Source of the DNA: Rhodobium gokarnense
GTDB taxonomy: Bacteria; Pseudomonadota; Alphaproteobacteria; Rhizobiales; Rhodobiaceae
NCBI RefSeq assembly: GCF_025961475.1
Contig: NZ_JAOQNS010000003.1
Location: forward strand, 134,501 to 198,500
Length of the DNA stretch: 64,000 nt
Direction: 5' to 3'
In this document: positions 25,492 through 32,896 of the stretch, piece after piece
How the letters are laid out: each line of letters opens with the position of its first letter
How positions within the stretch are numbered: the first letter of the stretch is position 1
Made by a program: the position numbers and the translations under genes
The notes under the pieces: model-generated
Databases searched by the model: none
The model's input: the letters and a program-made list of their open reading frames with translations, nothing else
Told to the model about the DNA's origin: nothing

Positions 25492-26307
25492 TCAGGCAAT
25501 TTTCGCCATCGTATCGACGGCTGCCGGCTCGGCGATCCCGACTGCAACACGATTGCGCCCCAAACGCTTGGCCTCATAGAGCTTCTTGTCCGCAGCAGCC
25601 AACAGGTCATCGACCGAACCGGCAAACGGGTTCTCCGCAACACCGAAACTCGCCGTTACCTTGACGTCGACATTGAGCGACGCAAAGTCCAGTTTCGCGA
25701 TCTGTCGGCGCATGTTTTCGGCAGTGCTGGCCGCGTCTCCGGCGCCCGCATTGATCAAGAAGACACCGAACTCCTCGCCGCCAAGGCGGCCAACAATGTC
25801 CGTATTCCGGCTTCCCTCCTTGATCGCGTTCGCCACTGCGACAATGACCCGATCGCCGACACCGTGACCGAAGCGATCATTGATGCTCTTGAAGTAATCT
25901 ATGTCCACCACGATGAATGACGTCTTGAAATGGTGACGGTGCGAGAGAGAAAATTGACGCTCCGCCTGGTCGAAAAAGGCACGCCGATTTGCGAGCCCGG
26001 TCAACGGATCTTCTGCCGCCAACCGCGCAACGGTCTGTTTCTGCAGGAAAAGCCGATATTGGAGCTGACACAATCTGTAGCTGACCGTCGGCGCTGCCAA
26101 TAGGGGCACAAGGACCGCCGGGATGAGCGCGAAGGTTAATTGATGCCACCTGGAGAATATTATTAGAATGATCGATGTCACAACAACGGAGACGACAAGC
26201 GAGAAGACGGTCCATAAAACAACTTGAACGGCTATATCCCGCTTTGTTTCAATTTTTTGGCGCATAGAATCTAACAGCGGCGATTGATTTTCAATTCGGA
26301 CAGTCAA
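25492..26307 (-). CDS. Membrane-bound diguanylate cyclase (GGDEF)
   Basis: The protein has 271 residues. Two transmembrane helices (about 28-51 and 58-79) precede a GGDEF domain starting at DPLTGLANRRAFFDQAERQ. The active-site motif is GGEEF (176-180), and an RxxD inhibitory site (RNTD, 167-170) stands five residues before it, as in feedback-controlled cyclases. The metal-binding segment VDIDYFKSINDRFGH is intact, so it should make cyclic di-GMP from two GTP. There is no sensor domain beyond the short membrane hairpin. Its GC content is visibly lower than that of its neighbours. It sits between hypE and hypX on the same strand, with no evident link to hydrogenase. Confidence 0.92.
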   Translation of the reverse strand: MTVRIENQSPLLDSMRQKIETKRDIAVQVVLWTVFSLVVSVVVTSIILIIFSRWHQLTFALIPAVLVPLLAAPTVSYRLCQLQYRLFLQKQTVARLAAEDPLTGLANRRAFFDQAERQFSLSHRHHFKTSFIVVDIDYFKSINDRFGHGVGDRVIVAVANAIKEGSRNTDIVGRLGGEEFGVFLINAGAGDAASTAENMRRQIAKLDFASLNVDVKVTASFGVAENPFAGSVDDLLAAADKKLYEAKRLGRNRVAVGIAEPAAVDTMAKIA

Positions 26308-26507
26308 GCTTCTCCGGTTATTTTTCGGTAAAATTCAGCTTCAAGAACCGACATTTCTCCAAAAAATAGTCGAATAATCGGGGTGTTTTCTTGTCGCATA
26401 CTGGCTTTTCGCCAAGGATTTGTGTTGCCCTTTTTCTTCGAACAGCCTGGCGCAGGCGAAAGGCGTGTGGCCTGTCGGTCCGCAAGAGCGGGGCAAATCG
26501 GACGCCC

Positions 26508-27560
26508 TCAGCAGATGCGCGGAAGCTGGTCGCCGGAAAGCCAGTCGACGATGCGCCCGCCGCCGAACGCGGTGGTGAGCTGGACGAAGCGGTTGTCGTC
26601 GGCAACGACCTCGCCGATCAGCGCCGCATCGCGCCCGAGCGGGTGTCCCTGCATGGCGGCGAGCACCGCCTCGGCATGGTCCGGCGCGACGACGGCAACG
26701 AGCTTTCCCTCATTGGCCACATAGAGCGGATCGAGGCCGAGGAATTCGCAGGCCGCATGGACCTGGGGCCGGACCGGGATCGCGGATTCCTCAAGCCGGA
26801 ACCCGACACCGGAGGACGCCGCCACCTCATTGAGGGTCGCGGCAAGCCCGCCCCGCGTCGGATCGCGCATCAGCCGGAGACAGGGACCACCGGCTGCGAC
26901 CATATCGGCGACGAGGCCGTGCAGCGCGGCGGAATCCGACAGGATTTCCGTCTCGAAGGTCAGGTTCTCCCGCTTCGACATGACGGCAATGCCATGGTCG
27001 CCGATGGTGCCAGAGAGGAGCACCTTGTCGCCCGGCCGCGCCGCATCCGCGGAAAGCGAAAGCCCCTCCGGCACAACGCCGATGCCGGTCGTGGAAATGA
27101 AAACACCGTCGGCCTTGCCCCGCTCCACCACCTTGGTGTCGCCGGTGACGATGGCAACGCCCGCATCCCTTGCCGCCGCCGCCATCGAGCCGACGATCTG
27201 CGCGAGGTCGGAGAGCAAAAAGCCCTCCTCGATGATGAAGCTGGCGGAGAGATAGAGCGGTCGCGCCCCGGCCATCGCCACGTCGTTGATGGTGCCGTGG
27301 ACGGCAAGCGAGCCGATGTCGCCGCCGGGAAAGAACAACGGCGAGACCACGTAGCCGTCCGTCGTCATCACCATCCGGCCTTCAGAGACGTCGAAGGCCG
27401 CCTGGTCATTGCCGGCGGAAAGCATCTCGTTGTCGAAGGCGGCAACGAAGAGATCGGCGACGAGCTGGGCCATCGCCCGCCCGCCGGCGCCATGGGAGAG
27501 ATCGACCCGGCCGTTCCTGATGTCGAGCTTGCGCCGAAAGGGCTTTTCCGGCCGGTTCAT
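26508..27560 (-). CDS. hypE: Hydrogenase maturation protein HypE
   Basis: The 350 residues are PurM-like. VDLSHGAGGRAMAQLVADLF lies near the start, GDTKVVERGKADGVFISTTGIG in the ATP-binding core, and the C-terminus ends exactly in PRIC, whose last Cys receives the carbamoyl group. HypE dehydrates this thiocarboxamide with ATP to the thiocyanate that gives the CN ligands of the [NiFe] centre. It overlaps hypD by four bases (ATGA). The carbamoyl transferase HypF needed to charge it is not encoded in the window. Confidence 0.95.
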   Translation of the reverse strand: MNRPEKPFRRKLDIRNGRVDLSHGAGGRAMAQLVADLFVAAFDNEMLSAGNDQAAFDVSEGRMVMTTDGYVVSPLFFPGGDIGSLAVHGTINDVAMAGARPLYLSASFIIEEGFLLSDLAQIVGSMAAAARDAGVAIVTGDTKVVERGKADGVFISTTGIGVVPEGLSLSADAARPGDKVLLSGTIGDHGIAVMSKRENLTFETEILSDSAALHGLVADMVAAGGPCLRLMRDPTRGGLAATLNEVAASSGVGFRLEESAIPVRPQVHAACEFLGLDPLYVANEGKLVAVVAPDHAEAVLAAMQGHPLGRDAALIGEVVADDNRFVQLTTAFGGGRIVDWLSGDQLPRIC

Positions 27561-28702
27561 GAGGCCCTCTTGACCCGCGAAGCGGCCCGGAACCTTCCAT
27601 AGGTCCAGTGGGCGGCGCAGGCGCCTTCGGAAGAGACCATGCAGGAGCCCATCGGCGTTTCCGGCGTGCAGACCGTGCCGAAAAGCTTGCAGTCGGCCGG
27701 CTCCTTGACACCGCGCAGGATCGCTCCGCAGTCGCAGGCCGGATTGTCGTCCGCCGGAATGTACTCAAGGTCGAACCGCGCCTCGGCGTCGAAATCGGCG
27801 TATTTGGCTTTGAGCTTCAGCGCGCTGTAGGGCACCTCGCCCAGCCCGCGCCACTCGAAGGAGCGGCGCAGCTCGAAGACCTCGGCGACCTCGGCCTTGG
27901 CGACTTCATTGCCCTCGGGCGTCACGGCCCTTGTGTATTCGTTCTCCACCTCGTGCCGGCCCTCATTCACCTGATCGACCAGCATGGCGACGGCCTGCAG
28001 GACGTCGAGCGGCTCGAAGCCGGCGATCACCACGGGCTTTTCGAACTCCTCGGCAAAGAAGGCATAAGGCTCGGTGCCGATGACGGTGGAGACATGGGCC
28101 GGGCCGACGAAGCCGTCGATGCGGACCGTGCCGAGATCGCGCACGTCCGGGCTTTCCAGAATGTTCTGGATCGCCGACGGCGTCAGCACGTGGTTGCAGA
28201 AGACGGTGAAATTGGTAAGGCCCTTCTTCCCGGCCAGCTTGATGGCGATCGCCGTCGGCGGCGTGGTGGTCTCAAAGCCGATGGCGAAGAACACCACCTC
28301 GCGACCCGGCTCCGCTTCCGCGATCCGCAGCGCATCGAGGGTGGAATAGACCATGCGGATGTCGGCGCCCTCGGCCTTCGCCTTCATCAGACTGGTGCCG
28401 TTCGATCCCGGCACCCGCATCAGGTCGCCATAGGTGCAGAGCGTCACGCGGGGGTCGCGGGCAAGCCGGATGGCGGTGTCGATGCGCCCGACGGGCAGCA
28501 CGCAGACGGGGCAGCCAGGCCCGTGGACCATGCGGACATTAGCCGGCAAAAGGTCCTCCACCCCGTAGCGCGAGATGGCGTGCGTATGCCCGCCACAGAA
28601 CTCCATGAAGGCGTAGTCCCGGTCCGCCCGCACGGACTGCGCAATTCGAGAAGCCAGTTTCTTTGCCAGCGCACCATCACGGAATTCGTCGACAAATTTC
28701 AT
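27557..28702 (-). CDS. hypD: Hydrogenase maturation protein HypD
   Basis: The 381 residues show all HypD signatures: FMEFCGGHTHAISRYGVEDLLP, MVHGPGCPVCVLPVGR, and a C-terminal [4Fe-4S] region NPACDCGAILRGVKEPADCKLFGTVCTPETPMGSCMVSSEG. HypD with HypC forms the scaffold on which the Fe(CN)2CO unit is assembled. It starts 13 bases after hypC and overlaps hypE, so C-D-E are one coupled unit. Confidence 0.96.
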   Translation of the reverse strand: MKFVDEFRDGALAKKLASRIAQSVRADRDYAFMEFCGGHTHAISRYGVEDLLPANVRMVHGPGCPVCVLPVGRIDTAIRLARDPRVTLCTYGDLMRVPGSNGTSLMKAKAEGADIRMVYSTLDALRIAEAEPGREVVFFAIGFETTTPPTAIAIKLAGKKGLTNFTVFCNHVLTPSAIQNILESPDVRDLGTVRIDGFVGPAHVSTVIGTEPYAFFAEEFEKPVVIAGFEPLDVLQAVAMLVDQVNEGRHEVENEYTRAVTPEGNEVAKAEVAEVFELRRSFEWRGLGEVPYSALKLKAKYADFDAEARFDLEYIPADDNPACDCGAILRGVKEPADCKLFGTVCTPETPMGSCMVSSEGACAAHWTYGRFRAASRVKRAS

Positions 28703-28715
28703 CCGACAAACGCCT

Positions 28716-28949
28716 TCATTGCGCAGCGTCCGAGGTCAGGCCAGCCTCAGCGAACAGCGCCAGGGTCTTTTCCGCCTCCGCCTTGTCGAGCCTGGAGAGC
28801 GCATAACCCACATGGAGGATGACGTAGTCGCCGACCGCCACGTCCGGCACCAGGGCGATGGAAATCTCCTTGCCAACGCCGTCGAGGCTGACGCGCGCCA
28901 TGTCGTCGCCGAGCAGTTCGGTGACTTCCGCCGGAAGCGCCAGGCACAT
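28716..28949 (-). CDS. hypC: Hydrogenase assembly chaperone HypC
   Basis: This 77-residue HypC/HupF-family protein begins MCLALPAEVTELLGDDMARVSLDGVGKEISIALVPDVAVGDYVILHVGYALSRLD. The essential Cys2, which binds the iron unit, is present. The length is normal. It lies 24 bases downstream of hypB. Confidence 0.95.
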   Translation of the reverse strand: MCLALPAEVTELLGDDMARVSLDGVGKEISIALVPDVAVGDYVILHVGYALSRLDKAEAEKTLALFAEAGLTSDAAQ

Positions 28950-28973
28950 GAGACGATCCTTTCCCGCGATCCC

Positions 28974-29897
28974 CTATTCGGCGGCCTTCACTGCGCCGAC
29001 AAGGCGCGCCGCGATCCAGTCGCAAAGCGCACCGAGCCCCTCGCCCGTGCGCGCCGAGACCTCCACGACCTCGATCCGCGGATTGACCTTGCGGGCATAG
29101 TCGACGGCCTTTGCGACGTCGAAATCGACGTGCGGCAGGAGGTCGGTCTTATTGATGACCATGAGGTCGGAGACCGCGAACATGTCCGGATATTTGATCG
29201 GCTTGTCCTCGCCTTCCGTGACGGAAAGGATCACCACCTTGTGCGCCTCGCCGAGGTCGAAGCCGGCCGGACAGACGAGGTTGCCGACATTCTCGATGAA
29301 GAGGACGCCGCCCGGCGTCAGCGGCATGTCGTCGAGGGCGTGGCCGACCATGTGCGCATCGAGATGGCAGCCCTTGCCGGTGTTGACCTGGACCGCGGCA
29401 ACGCCGGTCTCGCGGATGCGGTCGGCGTCATGGGAGGTCTGCTGGTCGCCCTCGATGACGGCGATCGGCAGTTTTTCCTTCAGGTCTTCGATGGCGCACA
29501 CCAGCAGCGTCGTCTTGCCGGCCCCGGGCGAGGAGACGAGATTGAGGACCAGCGTGCGCGTCCTTGCGAAGTAGCGCCGGTTGTCGGCCGCATAGGCATC
29601 GTTCTTCGCAAAAATGTCCTGCTCGATCCGGACGATCCGCTCCTGGGAGAGCCCGGTCACATGGACGCCCGCCGGCCCGGCGCCGAAATCGATGGTCCCG
29701 TCCGCACCGTGGGAATGGGCATGAGAATGCGCGTGGGAATGATCGTGCCCATCTTCGTGGTCGTGATGGTGGTGGTGCCCATGGTCGTGATCGTGATCGT
29801 GGTCATGCCCATGATGGTGATCATGGCCATGGTCGTGGGTGTGCTCGCCCTCCTTGCCGGGCTTTTCCGGGTTGCCGCATCCGCAGACCGTACACAT
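28974..29897 (-). CDS. hypB: Hydrogenase nickel incorporation GTPase HypB, His-rich
   Basis: The protein has 307 residues. It begins MCTVCGCG, the high-affinity metal-binding motif. A histidine/aspartate-rich nickel-storage stretch of roughly 50 residues follows ([20 protein letters not shown] and onward). The SIMIBI GTPase domain has Walker [10 protein letters not shown] and later [15 protein letters not shown] for guanine recognition. HypB inserts nickel together with HypA. The start is at 29897, overlapping the hypA stop by one base; the frame is open upstream but not HypB-like. The length of the His-rich stretch suggests nickel storage as well as delivery. Confidence 0.96.
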   Translation of the reverse strand: MCTVCGCGNPEKPGKEGEHTHDHGHDHHHGHDHDHDHDHGHHHHHDHEDGHDHSHAHSHAHSHGADGTIDFGAGPAGVHVTGLSQERIVRIEQDIFAKNDAYAADNRRYFARTRTLVLNLVSSPGAGKTTLLVCAIEDLKEKLPIAVIEGDQQTSHDADRIRETGVAAVQVNTGKGCHLDAHMVGHALDDMPLTPGGVLFIENVGNLVCPAGFDLGEAHKVVILSVTEGEDKPIKYPDMFAVSDLMVINKTDLLPHVDFDVAKAVDYARKVNPRIEVVEVSARTGEGLGALCDWIAARLVGAVKAAE

Positions 29898-30238
29898 CAC
29901 GCCACCTCCAGTTCCTTGAGCTTCAGTTCCTCGCCGCTCGTCGGCTGCAATTGGTGCCCGCCACAATGGGGGCAGGGATCGTATCGCTCCGCGATCGGCA
30001 CTTCCCTTGCGCAGTCGAGGCACCAGGCCTTCGCCGGAATGCGCAGGATGTCGAGCTCCGCCCCATCCGCCACCGTGCCGCCGGCGACCGCCGAAAAGCA
30101 GAATTCCATCGCCTCCGGCGAGACATGGGAGAGCGCGCCGATTTCCAGCCGCACCACGGCCACCCTGTCAAAGCCCTCCCGCCGCGCCGTCTCGGCGACG
30201 ATCTCGATCAGGCTCTCGGTCAGCGACATCTCATGCAT
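29897..30238 (-). CDS. hypA: Hydrogenase maturation nickel metallochaperone HypA
   Basis: At 113 residues it is the exact family length. It begins [14 protein letters not shown], with the nickel-binding His2. The zinc domain has two CxxC pairs ([10 protein letters not shown] and [10 protein letters not shown]). A start 12 bases upstream (MSRDMHEM) is possible but would bury His2. It is the first gene of hypABCDE. Upstream on this strand there are 165 bases shared with a divergent gene; they hold the palindrome CCGCAATGTTGCGG (30343-30356) but no sigma-54 or FNR-type element that I could find. Confidence 0.95.
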   Translation of the reverse strand: MHEMSLTESLIEIVAETARREGFDRVAVVRLEIGALSHVSPEAMEFCFSAVAGGTVADGAELDILRIPAKAWCLDCAREVPIAERYDPCPHCGGHQLQPTSGEELKLKELEVA

Positions 30239-30342
30239 GTCACGGCTCATATGACGATCAGAGTATATAAGCAAATCGCCTTCCCGTTTAGAGCGGCTTT
30301 GCGAATTTTTTCCCGCAGGAGCACCGGGTAAAACCGCCGCAT

Positions 30343-30356
30343 CCGCAATGTTGCGG
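30343..30356. promoter_or_regulatory. Small palindrome in the hypA/30404 divergent region
   Basis: CCGCAATGTTGCGG is a perfect inverted repeat (arms CCGCAA and TTGCGG, two-base centre) about 105 bases upstream of the hypA start and 48 bases before the divergent gene. It is a possible operator; no regulator is assigned. Confidence 0.3.
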
Positions 30357-30403
30357 AGGCTGGACGCCTTGGCGCCGACGCATTCCGGCGCTAGAAACAC
30401 CCC

Positions 30404-30781
30404 ATGGTTCGCTTGCTGTTCTCAGTCTTGATCTCATTTGCGCTCGTCTTCAGCGCTGCCGGCCATCTTGCCATGGCCAGCACGGCACGCGTTGCAGCGC
30501 CGGCAAGCCACGCGACCATGCACCACGCTCCCGATATCGGCACCAACGCCGTCTCCCACGACCGGCTGGCCGCCGGGACCGTCACGGCCGCCGATCCCTG
30601 GAACTGCTGCCAGCCGTCGCCCGGCGCGGGAACCCATGCCTGCGCGGTCGATACGGCGCTTTTTCTTGCCGCTCCGGCAATGCCGCCGCTTTTCGTCGGC
30701 GCTCCTTCCTATGTCCAGGCCGACGACCAGGCCTTCGGGCGCGCTCCGGCGATACCGCTGAAGCCGCCGCGCGCCGCCTGA
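30404..30781 (+). CDS. Small exported protein with His and Cys residues (DUF2946-like)
   Basis: The 125 residues carry a signal peptide (LLFSVLISFALVFSAAGHLAMA). A short mature part has scattered His, a CC pair (DPWNCCQPSPGAGTHACAV) and a C-terminal KPPRAA. The arrangement His-rich, then CC, then Cys, then a closing Pro-Pro-Arg, resembles small DUF2946-type proteins often found in copper loci. The assignment is weak. The DUF411 metal protein encoded next supports a metal connection. Confidence 0.45.
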   Translation: MVRLLFSVLISFALVFSAAGHLAMASTARVAAPASHATMHHAPDIGTNAVSHDRLAAGTVTAADPWNCCQPSPGAGTHACAVDTALFLAAPAMPPLFVGAPSYVQADDQAFGRAPAIPLKPPRAA

Positions 30782-30911
30782 GCGCGACACCGAAGACGAT
30801 TCCAAACCCATTTCGATGAACTCTCGGGCCGGTCCGCCATGCGGCCGCCGAGATGCGCAAGGAGCCGGCAGGTCAAGCACCGCCGGGCGCTTGCGCCAGG
30901 GAACCAGAACC

Positions 30912-31397
30912 ATGAATGCACATCTCACCCCCCGCCTTTCCGCAACGACCCGCCGCGGCCTCCTCGGCGCCGCCCTTGCCGGCGCCATGCTGGCCATGCC
31001 GGTGGCCTCGACGGCCGCCGAGATGCCGGACATGCATGTCTACAAGTCGCCGACCTGCGGCTGCTGCCATGTCTGGGTCGACATCATGAAGGAGGCCGGC
31101 TTCAACGTCACGGTGACCGACACCGACGACATCATGGCGCCGAAGGAGCAGGTCGGCGTGCCCGACGAGCTTTCCTCCTGCCACACGGCGATGGTCGACG
31201 GCTATGTCATCGAGGGCCACGTGCCGGTGCCGGCGATCCGCAAGCTGCTGACCGAGCGCCCGAAGGTGCGCGGCATCTCCGTGCCCGGCATGCCCTACGG
31301 CTCGCCGGGGATGGGCGAGGAGCCCGACGCCCGTTATGATGTCGTCACATTCGGCGGCGGTAGCGAGTCCAAGGTGTTCTATAGTGTCGGCAAATAG
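30912..31397 (+). CDS. Exported DUF411 metal-binding protein
   Basis: The 161 residues open with an RR-containing export signal (TTRRGLLGAALAGAMLAMP). The DUF411 core is MHVYKSPTCGCCHVWVDIMKEAGFNVTV, with the CGCC metal site at 49-52, then DELSSCHTAMVDGYVIEGHVP with a further Cys-His. It ends RGISVPGMPYGSPGMG. DUF411 proteins are periplasmic and linked to copper or silver handling. I used the ATG at 30912, at the start of the signal sequence; the open frame upstream is not signal-like. It is followed directly by the cytochrome gene, which begins inside its end. Confidence 0.8.
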   Translation: MNAHLTPRLSATTRRGLLGAALAGAMLAMPVASTAAEMPDMHVYKSPTCGCCHVWVDIMKEAGFNVTVTDTDDIMAPKEQVGVPDELSSCHTAMVDGYVIEGHVPVPAIRKLLTERPKVRGISVPGMPYGSPGMGEEPDARYDVVTFGGGSESKVFYSVGK

Positions 31398-31920
31398 GAA
31401 AGGACGGCTGCGCTTCGGCGCGGCCGGAATGGTCCTGGTGGCCGTCGCCCTTGCGGCGGCGGCCATCGTCTCGGACGATCCGCCCTCCCTCGCCCATTCC
31501 GAGGCAAAGGGCGTCATCAAGGAGCGCATGGACCTGATGCAGGGCCTGAAGGACACCGTGAAGGCGGTGACCCCGATGTTCAAGGGCAAGGCCCCCTACG
31601 AGAAGGCGAAGGTGAAGGCGGCAGGCAAGCATATCCATGCCCATGCCGGCGCGGATATGACGGAGCTCTTTCCCAAGGACAGCCTGCAGCACCCGTCGGA
31701 CGCGCTGCCGAAGATATGGGACGACTGGCCGGATTTCACCTCGCGCGCCAAGGACCTGAAGAGCCTCGGCAAGGACCTGGCAAGGACCGCCGGCAAGAGC
31801 GCACCCGAGGGCGTTACCCTGTCGCCGGAAGTGGCAAAGCTGCTGCCGGCGACGGCGACCTTCAAGAAGATCGTCAAGACCTGCACCTCCTGCCATGAAA
31901 CCTACCGCAAACCGTGGTAG
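31384..31920 (+). CDS. Cytochrome c' (class II c-type cytochrome)
   Basis: The protein has 178 residues. A basic start and a hydrophobic segment (GMVLVAVALAAAAIVSD) are followed by a four-helix-bundle type sequence opening EAKGVIKERMDLMQGLKDTVKAV. A single C-terminal haem motif CTSCH (167-171) ends in HETYRKPW, the hallmark of class II cytochromes c. Cytochromes c' bind NO and CO in the periplasm and may carry electrons. The start chosen is a GTG at 31384 that overlaps the DUF411 stop; an ATG at 31429 would shorten the signal. The mid-region segment HIHAHAGADMTELFP is unusually His-rich. Confidence 0.85.
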   Translation: MSANRKGRLRFGAAGMVLVAVALAAAAIVSDDPPSLAHSEAKGVIKERMDLMQGLKDTVKAVTPMFKGKAPYEKAKVKAAGKHIHAHAGADMTELFPKDSLQHPSDALPKIWDDWPDFTSRAKDLKSLGKDLARTAGKSAPEGVTLSPEVAKLLPATATFKKIVKTCTSCHETYRKPW

Positions 31921-31984
31921 CAACGGCTGACGCACCGTTTCGACCGGCGGTCCCGCCGGTCTCCTCCAGCCACAGCCGGGTTCC

Positions 31985-32800
31985 ATGACCTACGAGCACC
32001 TCAAGGCCGCCGTCTTCGACTGGGCGGGCACCATGGTCGACTTCGGATCGACCGCACCGATGGGCGCCTTCGTCGACGTGTTTTCGGAATTCGGCGTGCC
32101 GATCTCCATCGCCGACGCGCGAAAGCCCATGGGCCTGCCGAAGCTCGACCACATCAGGGCGCTCGGCGCCATGCCGCATGTATCTGATGCCTGGCGCGCG
32201 GCCCATGGCGGCGCGCCCTTCGACGAGGCGGCCGCCAATGAGGTCTACAGGCTCTACGTGCCGCGGGTCAGCGCCGTCGTGCCGGACTATGCCGACCTTA
32301 TTCCCGGCGCGGCAGAGACGGTCGCGGCCCTCCGCGCGGGCGGCCTCAAGATCGGCTCGACCACGGGCTACACCCGCTCGGTCATGGAAGGCGTGCTGCC
32401 GCGCGCGGCTTCCCAGGGCTATGCCCCCGACAACCTCGTCTGCGCCGACGACGTGCCGGAAGGCCGGCCGACGCCGCTGATGATGTATCGCTGCTTCCTC
32501 GACCTCTGCGTCTGGCCGGCCTCGGCGGTCGTCAAGGTCGACGACACCGCGCCCGGCATTGCCGAGGGCCGCGCCGCCGGCTCCTGGACCGTCGGCGTCG
32601 CCCTGTCCGGCAACGAGGCCGGGCTGTCGCTGGAGGAATATGGCGCCCTCGGCGATGCGGACCGCCGGGCCTTGCGGGAAAAGGCCGGCAGCGTCCTTGC
32701 CGATGCCGACTACGTCATCGACACCGTCGCCGACCTCTTGCCGGTGATGGACGAGATCGACCGGCGCCTCGCCGCCGGTGAGCGGCCGCGAACGGACTGA
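31985..32800 (+). CDS. phnX: Phosphonoacetaldehyde hydrolase PhnX
   Basis: This HAD-superfamily protein of 271 residues begins AAVFDWAGTMVDFGS, with nucleophile Asp12. Lys53 in MGLPKLDHIR is the Schiff-base lysine special to phosphonatases. The later motifs STTGYTRSVM and VKVDDTAPGIAEGRAAGSWTVGV complete the HAD fold. It splits phosphonoacetaldehyde to acetaldehyde and phosphate in 2-aminoethylphosphonate use. The partner transaminase PhnW and a phosphonate transporter are not in this window, so it is an isolated gene here. Confidence 0.92.
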   Translation: MTYEHLKAAVFDWAGTMVDFGSTAPMGAFVDVFSEFGVPISIADARKPMGLPKLDHIRALGAMPHVSDAWRAAHGGAPFDEAAANEVYRLYVPRVSAVVPDYADLIPGAAETVAALRAGGLKIGSTTGYTRSVMEGVLPRAASQGYAPDNLVCADDVPEGRPTPLMMYRCFLDLCVWPASAVVKVDDTAPGIAEGRAAGSWTVGVALSGNEAGLSLEEYGALGDADRRALREKAGSVLADADYVIDTVADLLPVMDEIDRRLAAGERPRTD

Positions 32801-32803
32801 ACC

Positions 32804-32896
32804 TCAATCGACGTCCGCAATCGCCGGCGTCGACAGCAGTGCCGATCCCACCATGTCCGCCACCCGGTCCGGATAGCTGACGACCGTCGCGGTCAT
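32804..32896 (-). CDS. Short ORF coupled to the end of zwf, 30 residues
   Basis: An ATG overlaps the zwf stop as ATGA and opens a 30-codon frame: MTATVVSYPDRVADMVGSAL, then LSTPAIADVD and a stop. In many bacteria the gene after zwf is pgl, so this could be a remnant or a leader-like peptide. No match to a known protein is evident. It ends three bases from the convergent phnX stop. The coupled start is the only support for real translation. Confidence 0.3.
   Translation of the reverse strand: MTATVVSYPDRVADMVGSALLSTPAIADVD

Noticed and set aside
30239-30403. Sigma-54 or FNR/FixK-type promoter for hypABCDE
   Set aside because: No TGGCAC-N5-TTGC and no TTGAT-N4-ATCAA element was found on either strand; only a small palindrome remains.
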